Below, piece by piece: positions 27,773 to 48,597 of a stretch of 64,000 bases of DNA. The DNA comes from Variovorax saccharolyticus. GTDB lineage: Bacteria > Pseudomonadota > Gammaproteobacteria > Burkholderiales > Burkholderiaceae_C. Below the pieces are notes generated by a model. The model was not told the origin of the DNA and did not search any database. It saw only the letters and a program-made list of their open reading frames with translations. The translations under genes were made by a program, and so were the position numbers. The stretch's first letter is position 1. The number at the start of each line of letters is the position of its first letter. Where the stretch lies: positions 620,001 through 684,000 of the forward strand of contig NZ_JASZYT010000002.1 in the NCBI RefSeq assembly GCF_030316765.1, read 5' to 3'.

Positions 27773-28575
27773 CGCATGAGCGCCAGAAGGCGGCGGGTTA
27801 CATCGACGGGAACGATCGCCTGATTGGGAATCGGATCGGAAGTCCAGTCAATCGGGTGCTCCAGCATCTCGTGTTCGACCGGACGGCCGCGCGTGCTCTC
27901 CCGCAGGCACCATTCGCGGCTCCGTCCGTCCTCGGGCCGGGACAACACCGTGGTCTTCGCGCCGCTGTCCAGGGTCAGGCCATCGGGACGCAAGGCGGCC
28001 CACTGCGTGGACAGCTCGCCGCTGATCCGGTGGCCCAGCGCCTCGGTGATCGCCGGCCCGTCCCCCTGCGCCCGGCGCTGGTACCAGGAGGGATTGCTGG
28101 CGTAGTAGCCGATCTCGAGCATCGCGATCTGGGCGGCATGGAGCTCTTCCACGTAGGCCGGGCCGTCGAGGATCGGGTCCCACAGGATGAGTCGATCGAG
28201 GCCTGGAGCGCGCTTGGCGGTTTGCAGCGCCAGCGTGGCGCCGAGCCGGGCCGCGAGCCAGGTCGTGGTCCGGGCGCCCGAACGGCGCTGGAGTTCCTCG
28301 TGGGCGTCCAGCAGATCGCGCTGCCAGCCTTGCATCTCGCCATCGGCGTCGTCGCCGCCGGATTCGCCGGTGCCGAAGAAATCAAAGCGCAGGACGGCGA
28401 TGCCGAGCCGGGCGATGCGCTCGGCGAGGACGCGGTACAGGCGGTGGACGCGAATGGCCTCGTGGCCATAGGGACAGCACATCAGCAGCGCGGCACGGCT
28501 CTCGGTCTCGCGTTCCGGCGCGTGGTAGATGGCGAAGAGCTGGCGGTCCGCAGGACCGAAATAGAAGGGATTCAT
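27769..28575 (-). CDS. Alpha/beta-hydrolase-fold protein, exosortase-A-associated hydrolase-2-like, lacking the nucleophile
   Basis: 268 aa. The start MNPFYFGPADRQLFAIYH and the segment CCPYGHEAIRVHRLYR are characteristic of the second member of the exosortase-A-associated hydrolase pair. Strands and the helix after the nucleophile elbow are visible, but the elbow reads WLAARLGATLA, with Arg at the position of the catalytic Ser, so classical serine hydrolysis is unlikely unless another residue serves. It may be a partner or a binding subunit of the following hydrolase. ATGA overlaps join it to the PPTase gene upstream and the hydrolase downstream. Confidence 0.78.
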   Translation of the reverse strand: MNPFYFGPADRQLFAIYHAPERETESRAALLMCCPYGHEAIRVHRLYRVLAERIARLGIAVLRFDFFGTGESGGDDADGEMQGWQRDLLDAHEELQRRSGARTTTWLAARLGATLALQTAKRAPGLDRLILWDPILDGPAYVEELHAAQIAMLEIGYYASNPSWYQRRAQGDGPAITEALGHRISGELSTQWAALRPDGLTLDSGAKTTVLSRPEDGRSREWCLRESTRGRPVEHEMLEHPIDWTSDPIPNQAIVPVDVTRRLLALMR

Positions 28576-29291
28576 TGCAGGGTCTCGAGTGTCGCTCGAC
28601 GGGGCTGCGAAACCCGGCGGCGCACGCACGACGTCTGGATCGCCAACGCGCCGATCGCGCCGCCGGCCAGGGGTACCGACAATACCCGCAGCGTGTGTTC
28701 GCAGCCGTCGGCCCCGGCGTACGAGACGCTGCGGTCGACCTCGTCGAGCCCCACTTCCAGGCGCTGCAGGTCGGCCGACAGACCGAGGCCCAGCGCCTTG
28801 ACGCAGGCTTCCTTGCGCGTCCAGCCGTTGAAGAAAGCGCGCTCGCGCCGGCCGCTCGGCAGCGCGTCCAAGGCGCAGACCTCGTTCGGCGTAAAGCAGG
28901 TCGCCGCCAGTGCACGCAAGTCGGGGATCGCACGCGGCAGCTCGATGTCGATGCCGACCGCGCATTGCGCATCGACCGCGATCAGGGCCAGCGACTGGCT
29001 GTGGCTCAGGTTGAAATGGGGCCCGGCTTCGCCGCCCAGGGCGGGTTTGCCGAAGGCGCCCTCGTCGAACTCCAGCAGGGCGGGATGCGTTCCGCTCTGT
29101 GCCGCGAGCACCTGCCGCAGTGCCGCATGGGCGGCGATGAAGCGATCGCGGTCGCGGGTGAAGGCGAAGCGGCGGGCCCGCGCCCACTCGGCTTCCGACA
29201 GGCAGGCGGCCGCCCCTGGCGCCGGTGCGGCGTCCAGTTCGACCTGCCAGAGCTGCGAAGGCCCCGGCCAGGAAACGGGCGTGATCGACAC
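28572..29291 (-). CDS. Sfp-type 4'-phosphopantetheinyl transferase
   Basis: 239 aa, GTG start 10 bp after the stop of the second NRPS gene. It transfers phosphopantetheine from CoA onto carrier-protein serines. The family motifs are present: FNLSHSQSLALIAV, the Mg-binding VGIDIE, and FFNGWTRKEACVKALG. The N-terminal half carries the pseudo-dimer repeat with the FGKPAL motif. It is well placed to activate the four carrier domains of the two synthetases. Its stop overlaps the next gene as ATGA. Confidence 0.93.
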   Translation of the reverse strand: MSITPVSWPGPSQLWQVELDAAPAPGAAACLSEAEWARARRFAFTRDRDRFIAAHAALRQVLAAQSGTHPALLEFDEGAFGKPALGGEAGPHFNLSHSQSLALIAVDAQCAVGIDIELPRAIPDLRALAATCFTPNEVCALDALPSGRRERAFFNGWTRKEACVKALGLGLSADLQRLEVGLDEVDRSVSYAGADGCEHTLRVLSVPLAGGAIGALAIQTSCVRRRVSQPRRATLETLQ

Positions 29292-29301
29292 GGCCGCCGC
29301 C

Positions 29302-41735
<12,434 letters not shown>

Positions 41736-42066
41736 GGGATACCTGCTGATAAGTCCCGTTACAAAATCTCACATAAAGGCGCGTAGTTGTGCAACACCTT
41801 GTCGTTGAACCGTATCGTTATGCAAGCAATGGTGAGCAATGGGAGACCCCTTGCCAACCCCCCAAAGGCATAGCCTCTTGAGGGACCTACCCCACCGACC
41901 GGGATATGCCGGATGCAATTCGTTTCCATTAACCGATTGACAACGCCGGCTACAGAGTCATTTTGCATCCGTTTTTACATTTTGAATACTTAGGATTGAC
42001 AGAATTCGCTGAGAAATTGGCTCTATCTGATAGAAAAGTTCTATGTGAGCCGTCGGCCGTCGCGGA
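41736..42066. other. AT-richer leader region upstream of the NRPS operon
   Basis: 331 bp between the phosphatase gene stop and the synthetase ATG. Base composition is clearly lower in GC than the rest of the window, especially 41920-42060. It must contain the operon promoter, but no pair of hexamers stands out; a short palindrome CTATCTGATAG lies near 42030. Small open frames here (60-90 codons) have no family or ribosome-binding site. No regulator gene is adjacent. Confidence 0.6.
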
Positions 42067-42705
42067 TCAGGCCGTTGCTTCGTCGAGCGGACCTGTGTTC
42101 AGGTGCCCGACATCGCCCCAGCCGACCAGGGTGAAGCCCTGCGGCGTCCAGAGGAGGCGGTTGATGGCGGCGTTTCCGAGGTGCCAGGTGCGGGGTGCCT
42201 GCAGTTCCTGGCCAGTCGCCGCCCGGTAGAGCACGTCCATCACGCCCCCGTGCGCGACCAGCACCACGAGTTCGCCCGGATGCAGCGCCGCCAGCCCGGA
42301 CGCCGTGGCCGTGACCCGATCCCTGAAGGCGAGAAGCGACTCGCCGCCTTCGGGCGCGAACTCGGGATCCCGGGTGCGCCAGAGCCGGGCCTGATCCGGC
42401 AGGTTGGCGTCGATGTCGGCGAAGGTGCGGCCCTCGAACAGTCCGAAAGCGCGCTCGCGCAGGCCGGGTTCGGCGCCCACGTCGATGCCGCGCGGTCCGG
42501 CGATCGCCTGTGCGGTCTGCCAGGCGCGCGACAGGTCGCTGGCGTAGATGGCCCCGATCTGCTCTTCCTCGAGCGCCCGGGCGACCTGGTCGGCCTGCCA
42601 GAGCCCGATTTCGTTGAGCGCTATATCGAGCTGGCCCTGAAGCCGGGTATCGACATTCCAGGCGGTTTCGCCATGGCGTACGGCGATGACGCGGGTGGCC
42701 TCCAT
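42067..42705 (-). CDS. Histidine phosphatase family protein (phosphoglycerate-mutase-like, GpmB type)
   Basis: 212 aa. The RHG catalytic motif (VIAVRHGETAWN) at the N-terminus and the second catalytic His in VVLVAHGGVMD define the histidine phosphatase superfamily; SDLSRAWQTA and the phosphate-pocket Arg residues are present. Such proteins dephosphorylate small metabolites (for example alpha-ribazole phosphate or sugar phosphates); the substrate cannot be told from sequence. It is the last gene of the minus-strand run that starts with the SDR gene, 9 bp after the DUF4136 gene. Confidence 0.9.
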   Translation of the reverse strand: MEATRVIAVRHGETAWNVDTRLQGQLDIALNEIGLWQADQVARALEEEQIGAIYASDLSRAWQTAQAIAGPRGIDVGAEPGLRERAFGLFEGRTFADIDANLPDQARLWRTRDPEFAPEGGESLLAFRDRVTATASGLAALHPGELVVLVAHGGVMDVLYRAATGQELQAPRTWHLGNAAINRLLWTPQGFTLVGWGDVGHLNTGPLDEATA

Positions 42706-42714
42706 CTTGACGGA

Positions 42715-43377
42715 TCAATCCTGGCGGGTGGCCCGCGGGATCTCGATGTTGACCCGGCGCACCCCCAGCGGAGGATTCGGAAAGCCCTGCAGCGAGGCCT
42801 GGAACATCACGGGCAGGATGGTGGCGCTGTTGCTGTAGGGACCGTCGTTGCGGGCATGGGTCTCGAACACCACCCGGTTGGACGGCAGTTCGCGCAGCAC
42901 GATGCTGACCTCGCGCGCGAACCAGGGAGTGGGCGGCGGCCCGAAGGCCGGTCCGTACCAGCCCCCGCCGTACCATCCGCGCGGGCCTCCCCATCCGCCC
43001 CAGCCGCGCCCGCAGCCCCAGGCGCCGGCGCAGCCCCAGCCCGGACCGGGCCCGAACCAGGGCCCGCCGACCAGCCACGGGTCGGCCCAGGGCGACAGCT
43101 CGGCGCTCACGCGGGCGCCGATCAGGGCGCTGAGCTGCGGCGCGGCGTCGCCGCGCCGCAGGCCCACGCCGTCGAGCGCCGCGCCGGCCATCGCTTCGAG
43201 CTGCTGCTGCGTCGCCTCTTCGACCTGCTGGGAGGGCAGGCGCTCGAAGCGGTAGGTGGCACCGGCGGGGACGCCGGCCATGCTGGAGAAGGTCCGCACA
43301 TCGCTGTCGACCACCCAGCGCGTGGCGCAGCCGCTCAGGGCGGTGGCGGCCAGCAGGACAGCGAGGATCTTCTTCAT
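42715..43377 (-). CDS. DUF4136 lipoprotein with Gly/Trp/Pro-rich insert
   Basis: 220 aa. A lipoprotein signal peptide with lipobox ALSGC precedes a DUF4136-type domain (VVDSDVRTFSSM, then TYRFERLPSQQ). A conspicuous Gly/Trp/Pro/Tyr-rich stretch fills about residues 110-160 (for example GWGCAGAWGCGRGWGGWGG), as in other DUF4136 proteins, and the tail is beta-rich. Probably an outer-membrane-anchored envelope protein of unknown role. It starts 2 bp after the ttcA stop. Confidence 0.87.
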   Translation of the reverse strand: MKKILAVLLAATALSGCATRWVVDSDVRTFSSMAGVPAGATYRFERLPSQQVEEATQQQLEAMAGAALDGVGLRRGDAAPQLSALIGARVSAELSPWADPWLVGGPWFGPGPGWGCAGAWGCGRGWGGWGGPRGWYGGGWYGPAFGPPPTPWFAREVSIVLRELPSNRVVFETHARNDGPYSNSATILPVMFQASLQGFPNPPLGVRRVNIEIPRATRQD

Positions 43378-43379
43378 GC

Positions 43380-44288
43380 TCAGAGTTGGACGATGCGCAG
43401 CGCAGAGGGCGCCGGCAGATCGGGCGGATCGAAGGCCTTGTCGCCGTTTTCGTCGGCCACGCCGGTCGCCTTCAAGCCCTTGAAGTCGAAGGCCTTGGCG
43501 TCGAGCAGGTGGGAGGGCACGATGTTCTGCATGGCGTTGAACATGTTTTCGATCCGGCCCGGGAATTTCCGTTCCCAATCGCGCAGCATCTCGCCGACCT
43601 GCTTGCGCTGCAGGTTCTCCTGGCTGCCGCACAGGGTGCACGGAATGATCGGGAACTCGCGGTGCTGGGCCCAGCGGACCAGGTCCTTCTCGGCCACGTA
43701 GGCCAGTGGCCGGATCACGACGTGCCTGCCGTCGTCGCTCACCAGCTTCGGCGGCATCGACTTGAGCTTGGCGGCGAAGAACATGTTGAGGAAGAAGGTC
43801 TGCAGCATGTCGTCGCGATGGTGGCCCAGCGCGACCTTGGTGGCGCCCAGTTCGTCGGCCACGCGGTACAGGATGCCGCGGCGCAGCCGGCTGCAGAGGC
43901 CGCAGGTGGTCTTGCCTTCGGGGATCACGCGCTTGACGATCGAGTAGGTGTCCTGCTCCTCGATGTGGAAAGGCACGCCCAGCGCCTTCAGGTAGCCCGG
44001 CAGCACGTCTTCCGGGAAACCCGGCTGCTTCTGGTCGAGGTTGACCGCCACGATGTCGAAGTGGATCGGCGCCCGGGCCCGCAGCTTCAGCAGGACGTCG
44101 AGCAGCCCGTAGCTGTCCTTGCCGCCCGAGACGCAGACCATGACCTTGTCGCCTTCCTCGATCATGTTGTAGTCGACGATCGCGCGGCCGACTTCGCGGC
44201 ACAACCGCTTCTCGAGCTTGTGGGTCTCGCGCTCGATCTTCAGGTCATTGGTGGACGAGGGCGTTTCGTCGATCCATACGGCACTCAT
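43380..44288 (-). CDS. ttcA: tRNA 2-thiocytidine(32) synthetase TtcA
   Basis: 302 aa. TtcA thiolates cytidine 32 in some tRNAs with ATP and an iron-sulfur cluster. The PP-loop motif SGGKDS and the two cysteine pairs (TCGLCSR and CTLCGS) of the cluster-binding subfamily are visible, with the expected spacing. The gene is 1 bp from folB and 2 bp from the DUF4136 gene, implying one transcript. Confidence 0.95.
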   Translation of the reverse strand: MSAVWIDETPSSTNDLKIERETHKLEKRLCREVGRAIVDYNMIEEGDKVMVCVSGGKDSYGLLDVLLKLRARAPIHFDIVAVNLDQKQPGFPEDVLPGYLKALGVPFHIEEQDTYSIVKRVIPEGKTTCGLCSRLRRGILYRVADELGATKVALGHHRDDMLQTFFLNMFFAAKLKSMPPKLVSDDGRHVVIRPLAYVAEKDLVRWAQHREFPIIPCTLCGSQENLQRKQVGEMLRDWERKFPGRIENMFNAMQNIVPSHLLDAKAFDFKGLKATGVADENGDKAFDPPDLPAPSALRIVQL

Positions 44289-44289
44289 G

Positions 44290-44679
44290 TCACTTGCTCC
44301 GGAATACTTCGACGCCTACTGCGTCACAGTCGGGGTAGACGTCGGGCTTGGCGGTCGATACCCGCGCGGCCTGCACCTTCGGATGCGCCAGCACCTGCGT
44401 CAGGATGTCGTCGCACAGTGTCTCCTGCAAGTGGATGTGGCCCTTGCTCAGGCGCGTGGCGACCGTGCGGCGGATGAAATCGTAGTCGACCACCTCGTCG
44501 AGCTCGTCGGCCTTCGGCGTCGAGACGGCCAGCGGCACATAGAGGTCGACATTGATGATCACGCGCTGCTCGGCGCGCTTCTCGAACTCGTGCACGCCGA
44601 TGTTGATCCAGACTTCGTAGTCGCGCAGGAAGACGCGCCTGCAGGTCAGCAGAAGGGGGTCGAGGGCAGCGGTGGTCAT
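44290..44679 (-). CDS. folB: Dihydroneopterin aldolase-type protein (FolB/FolX family)
   Basis: 129 aa. The T-fold pterin enzyme signature is present: an N-terminal [16 protein letters not shown], the strand [19 protein letters not shown] and the catalytic-region Glu of [11 protein letters not shown]. It either cleaves dihydroneopterin in folate synthesis (FolB) or epimerises its triphosphate (FolX). Its start overlaps the SDR gene stop as ATGA. The pairing with a pteridine-reductase-like SDR fits a pterin pathway step. Confidence 0.88.
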   Translation of the reverse strand: MTTAALDPLLLTCRRVFLRDYEVWINIGVHEFEKRAEQRVIINVDLYVPLAVSTPKADELDEVVDYDFIRRTVATRLSKGHIHLQETLCDDILTQVLAHPKVQAARVSTAKPDVYPDCDAVGVEVFRSK

Positions 44680-45470
44680 GGTGAAGCTTTCAGCAGTTCG
44701 TCGACGACGAACATGATGTCGCGCGCCAGCGGCACCAGGTGCTGGCCGTTGTCGACGCAAAGGGTGGTGCCGGTCACGCTGGGCGTGCCGGCAAGGAAGA
44801 CGCAGGTCCGGGCGACATCGGCCGGATCGATGGCGCGGCGCAGCAGGTTGGCCTGCGAAGCGCGCGCGAAGTTGGCCTCGTTCTGCGGGCCGCTCGGGTA
44901 GAGGATGCCCGGCGCCACGCCGCAGACGCGCAGCGCGGGCGCCAGCGACTGCGCCTGCAGTGCCACCGCGCGCTCGAGTGCCAGCTTCGACACGGTGTAG
45001 GAGAAGTAGTCGGGGTTCAGGTTGTAGACCTTCTGGTCCAGCACGTGAATCGCCGAGCGGTCGATGCCGTCGCCGGGCGAGGCGCGCCGGGCCAGCAGCC
45101 GCGCGAAGGACAGCGGCGCGATCAGGTTCACACCGAGCTGGCGCAGCGCCGCGTCGGCGTCGAAGTCGAGCCCGGTGTCGGGCTCGAAGGCCGAGGCGTT
45201 GTTGACGATGCAGGCCAGGGGCCCGCCGGCCGAGGCCTCTTCGACCAGCGCGATGCGGCCCGGCTCGCTCCCGATGTCGGCTTCGATGGCGGTTGCCTCG
45301 TGGCCCTCGTCGGCGAGGCGCGCGCACAATGCGAGCGCCTGCACCCGCGAGGCGCGGTACTGGCACCATACGCGCCAGCCCGCCCGCGCGAAGGCCTCGC
45401 AGACCGCGGCGCCCAGGCGCTGGCCGCCGCCGGTCACGAGCACGCCTCGGCGTGGGGTCGATTCAGCCAT
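44676..45470 (-). CDS. Short-chain dehydrogenase, pteridine reductase/FolM-like
   Basis: 264 aa. Rossmann signature TGGGQRLGAAV with the Arg-x-Gly form typical of FolM/PTR1-type reductases, NNAS at the strand-4 end, and the catalytic Tyr-x3-Lys in YFSYTVSKLAL. The C-terminal GQHL is a normal SDR feature. It probably reduces dihydropterins (dihydromonapterin or dihydrobiopterin type) with NADPH; context with folB supports this. The ATG is only 21 bp from the divergent methyltransferase ATG. Confidence 0.83.
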   Translation of the reverse strand: MAESTPRRGVLVTGGGQRLGAAVCEAFARAGWRVWCQYRASRVQALALCARLADEGHEATAIEADIGSEPGRIALVEEASAGGPLACIVNNASAFEPDTGLDFDADAALRQLGVNLIAPLSFARLLARRASPGDGIDRSAIHVLDQKVYNLNPDYFSYTVSKLALERAVALQAQSLAPALRVCGVAPGILYPSGPQNEANFARASQANLLRRAIDPADVARTCVFLAGTPSVTGTTLCVDNGQHLVPLARDIMFVVDELLKASP

Positions 45471-45491
45471 CCTGATAGATTTCCCTTATTT

Positions 45492-46589
45492 ATGAACCTG
45501 GAGCAGGGCGCCGAGCGCGCCACCCCGTTGACCCGAATTATCGACGCCGCGCTGGAGCGTGCCGGCGGCTGGCTGCCCTTCGACCGCTTCATGGCCCTGG
45601 CCCTGTACGCGCCGGGGCTGGGCTACTACGCGAGCGCGAGCCGCAAATTCGGCCAGATGCCGGCTTCGGGCAGCGATTTCGTGACCGCGCCGGAACTGAC
45701 GCCGCTGTTCGGCCGCACCCTGGCGGTGCAGGTCGCCGAGGCGCTCGAGCGAACCGGCACGCAGGAGGTCTGGGAGTTCGGCGCCGGTACCGGAGCGCTG
45801 GCCCTGCAATTGCTCGATGCGCTGGGCGACCGCATCGGGCGCTACCGCATCGTCGACCTGTCCGGCACGCTGCGCGAGCGCCAGCAGCAGACGCTCGCCA
45901 GGCACGCCGGCAAGGTCGAGTGGCTGGCCGAGCTGCCCGGGGAAATGCACGGCGTGGTGGTCGGCAACGAAGTGCTCGATGCGATGCCGGTGCAGCTGCT
46001 GGTGCGCAAGGGCGGCCAATGGCACGAGCGCGGCGTGGTCCGCCAGGGCCAGGGCTTCGGCTGGGACGACCGGCCCACCGCGCTGCGGCCGCCGCTCGAG
46101 GTCGACGGCGCGCACGACTACCTGACCGAGATCCATCCCCAGGCCGAGGCCTTCGTCGCGACGCTGGCCGACCGGCTGAAGCAGGGCGCGGCCTTCTTTA
46201 TCGACTATGGCTTCCCCGAGGCCGAGTACTACCACCCGCAGCGCCACATGGGCACCGTGATGTGCCATCGCGGCCACCAGGCCGACGGCGATCCGCTGGC
46301 CGATGTGGGCGCAAAGGACATCACGGCCCACGTCAACTTCACCGGCGTGGCGCTGGCGGGGCAGGATGCCGGCTTCGCGGTGCTGGGCTACTGCAGCCAG
46401 GCGCGGTTCCTGCTCAATGCCGGCATCCTGCCGATGATGGAACAGGCCTCGCTGGCCGAGCGCGCGATGGCCGCGCGGCTGATCCACGAGCACGAGATGG
46501 GCGAATTGTTCAAGGTGGTCGGCTTCACCGTCGGCGAGCCCTGGGACGCGATCGGCTTCGCCGAAGGGGACCGCAGCCACACGCTGTGA
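45492..46589 (+). CDS. Class I SAM-dependent methyltransferase, MidA/NDUFAF7 (DUF185) family
   Basis: 365 aa. The SAM-binding motif WEFGAGTGALALQLL near residue 97, the post-I acidic strand and the VVVGNEVLDAMPVQLL motif define the DUF185 family. The mitochondrial homologue NDUFAF7 methylates an arginine of complex I subunit NDUFS2; the bacterial substrate is not established. The start at 45492 lies 21 bp from the divergent SDR gene, so both promoters must overlap coding or untranslated sequence. Confidence 0.9.
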   Translation: MNLEQGAERATPLTRIIDAALERAGGWLPFDRFMALALYAPGLGYYASASRKFGQMPASGSDFVTAPELTPLFGRTLAVQVAEALERTGTQEVWEFGAGTGALALQLLDALGDRIGRYRIVDLSGTLRERQQQTLARHAGKVEWLAELPGEMHGVVVGNEVLDAMPVQLLVRKGGQWHERGVVRQGQGFGWDDRPTALRPPLEVDGAHDYLTEIHPQAEAFVATLADRLKQGAAFFIDYGFPEAEYYHPQRHMGTVMCHRGHQADGDPLADVGAKDITAHVNFTGVALAGQDAGFAVLGYCSQARFLLNAGILPMMEQASLAERAMAARLIHEHEMGELFKVVGFTVGEPWDAIGFAEGDRSHTL

Positions 46590-46627
46590 GGGCGATCGCG
46601 GCACCGGAGCTGGGTTCTAATCCCTCC

Positions 46628-47410
46628 ATGAGCTCCACCTTCACACCGGCCGACGACCTGCGCGTCGCCCAAGCACTGGCCGATGCGGCGGCCTCGCACT
46701 CGCTGCGCCTGTTCCGCACTCCGCTCGACGTCATCTCCAAGGCCGACGAAAGCCCCGTGACCCAGGCCGATCGCGCGGCCGAGGCCGCGATGCGCGAGAT
46801 CCTCGGCGCCGAGCGTGCGGCCGACGGCATCTTCGGCGAGGAGCATGGCCTGGAGCGCATCGACGCCGAGCGCGTGTGGGTGCTCGACCCGATCGACGGC
46901 ACGCGCAGCTTCATCACCGGCTCGCCGCTGTGGGGCACGCTGATCGCGCTGGTGCGCGGCGGCCGGGTCGAGCTCGGCATGGTCGACATGCCGGTGCTCG
47001 GCGAGCGCTGGATCGGCCAGGCCGGCCTGGGCGCGCAGCGCAACGGCCAGCCGGTCCGTGCAAGCCGATGCAGCCTGGTCGCCGAGGCCCGCATCGTCAC
47101 CACCTCGCCCGACATCTTCAACCCGGCCGACTGGCAGGCCTTCGACCGCCTGAGCCGGAAGTGCGCGATGCGCCGCTTCGGCGGCGACTGCTACGGCTAC
47201 GCCCAGCTGGCCGGCGGCACCATCGACCTGGTGGTCGAGACCGGCCTGCAGCCCTACGACTACCTCGGCCCGACCGGGCTGATCGAGGCCGCCGGCGGCA
47301 TCGTCACCGACTGGCAGGGCCAGCCGCTGGGCCTGCAGTCCGACGGCCGCGTGGTCGCAGCGGCGACGCGCGAACTTCACCGACAGGCGCTGGACCTGCT
47401 GGCGTCCTAA
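46628..47410 (+). CDS. Inositol-monophosphatase-family phosphatase, histidinol-phosphatase (HisN)-like
   Basis: 260 aa. Metal-site motifs are clear: GEEHG and LDPIDGTRSFITG, followed by a C-terminal GPTGLIEAAGG that replaces the classical WD-x-AA motif. These residues and length suit the HisN-type histidinol-phosphatase group, but inositol or PAP phosphatase activity cannot be ruled out. It is 38 bp after the methyltransferase gene and probably cotranscribed with it. Confidence 0.85.
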   Translation: MSSTFTPADDLRVAQALADAAASHSLRLFRTPLDVISKADESPVTQADRAAEAAMREILGAERAADGIFGEEHGLERIDAERVWVLDPIDGTRSFITGSPLWGTLIALVRGGRVELGMVDMPVLGERWIGQAGLGAQRNGQPVRASRCSLVAEARIVTTSPDIFNPADWQAFDRLSRKCAMRRFGGDCYGYAQLAGGTIDLVVETGLQPYDYLGPTGLIEAAGGIVTDWQGQPLGLQSDGRVVAAATRELHRQALDLLAS

Positions 47411-47419
47411 ACTGCATCC

Positions 47420-47614
47420 ATGATTCGCTGGCTGATCGTCGTCGTCCTGGCGCTGGTGCTGATGAGCGGGCTCACGGCCTGGCTGCGTCGCTTCGGCTTC
47501 GGGCGGCTGCCCGGCGATTTCGAGTTCCGTGCCTTCGGCCGCGACTGGCAGCTGCCGATCGCGAGCACGGTTTTGCTGAGCATGATCGCGGCCCTGGTCG
47601 CACGATGGATCTGA
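47420..47614 (+). CDS. DUF2905 small membrane protein
   Basis: 64 aa. Two hydrophobic segments (VVVLALVLMSGLTAWL and the C-terminal ASTVLLSMIAALVARW) flank a short conserved loop with GRLPGDF, the hallmark of DUF2905. Function unknown. It follows the phosphatase gene by 9 bp. Confidence 0.9.
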   Translation: MIRWLIVVVLALVLMSGLTAWLRRFGFGRLPGDFEFRAFGRDWQLPIASTVLLSMIAALVARWI

Positions 47615-47650
47615 TTCGATGAGCGCAGTGCAGAGCGTGGGGGACCACCG

Positions 47651-48577
47651 ATGAGAGCTTGTGTCGATCTCGGTGGCACCAAGGTGGCCGTGAGCCTGTC
47701 GGCCGACAGCGTCTCGCCGCTGATCGGCCGCCGCAGCGAACCCACCGCCAAGACCGGCGACAACGACGCCGTCGCGCTGCAGATCATCCGGCTGGTCGAG
47801 GAAGTCTGTGCCGAGCAGCGTATCGACGCCGCCAGCGTCGACTGCGTCGGCGTCTCGACCGCCGGTCCCTTCGAGCTGCGCGATGGCGTGGTCGAGCTGG
47901 CCACCCCCAACATCTGCGGCGGCATCGCCGGCCCCGCGCGGGGACTGCCCAACCAGTGGATGACGGCGCTGCTCGAAGCGCCGCTGCGCCGGCGCTTCGC
48001 CCGCGTGCGGGTCGAGAACGACGCGGTCGCCGCGCTGGAGGCCGAGCGCCGCTGGGGTGCGCTGCAGGGCGTCGACCATTGCGCCTACGTCACCTGGAGC
48101 ACCGGCGTCGGTGTCGGGCTGTGCGTCGATGGCCGCGTGCTGCACGGCAAGAACGGCAACGCGGGCCATGCGGGCCACAGCTTCGTCTCCGACGACGACA
48201 ACAGCGCGCTGTGCGGCTGCGGCAACCTCGGCGACGTCGAGGCGCTGGCAGCGGGCAACGGCATCGCGCGGCGCTTCGGCGCGCCCGCGGCCGACCTGTT
48301 CGCCGCCGCCGCGCGCGGCGAGCCGCAGGCGCTGGCGACCACCGACGCGCTGTGCCGGATCATGGGGCGCATGCTCTTCAACCTGATCGCCACGCTGGAC
48401 CTGCAGCGCATCAGCCTGGGTGGCAGCGTGTTCTGGAACAACCGCGACTTCCTGCTGCCGCGCCTGCAGGCCCAGGTCGACGGCAAGCTTGTCGCGCTGA
48501 CGCGCGGGGCCCTGCTGGTGCCGGCCGGACTCGGCGACAGGGTGGGGGACTACGGGGCCTTGGCGTTGGTCGACTGA
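47651..48577 (+). CDS. ROK-family sugar kinase
   Basis: 308 aa. ATP-binding DLGGTKVAVSL at the N-terminus, the ROK pattern with the catalytic-Asp region VENDAVAALEAE, and a zinc-binding CGCGNLGDVEA near residue 190. Substrate is probably a hexose or N-acetylhexosamine (glucokinase, fructokinase or NagK type); not resolved. It starts 36 bp after the DUF2905 gene and precedes a serine hydrolase. Confidence 0.88.
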   Translation: MRACVDLGGTKVAVSLSADSVSPLIGRRSEPTAKTGDNDAVALQIIRLVEEVCAEQRIDAASVDCVGVSTAGPFELRDGVVELATPNICGGIAGPARGLPNQWMTALLEAPLRRRFARVRVENDAVAALEAERRWGALQGVDHCAYVTWSTGVGVGLCVDGRVLHGKNGNAGHAGHSFVSDDDNSALCGCGNLGDVEALAAGNGIARRFGAPAADLFAAAARGEPQALATTDALCRIMGRMLFNLIATLDLQRISLGGSVFWNNRDFLLPRLQAQVDGKLVALTRGALLVPAGLGDRVGDYGALALVD

Positions 48578-48597
48578 CGGATCGGGATCAACCGCAT

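Noticed and set aside
41830..41860. A sigma-54 promoter (TTGGCA...TTGC) upstream of the synthetase
   Set aside because: The GG and GC elements are separated by 16 bp instead of the required 10.
41851..41900. A third copy of the dispersed intergenic repeat
   Set aside because: Only a short CCTCAAGAGG-like similarity; not enough shared blocks.
41759..42229. Small ORFs in the AT-rich leader of the synthetase operon
   Set aside because: No ribosome-binding site, no recognised family, and they overlap the phosphatase gene.
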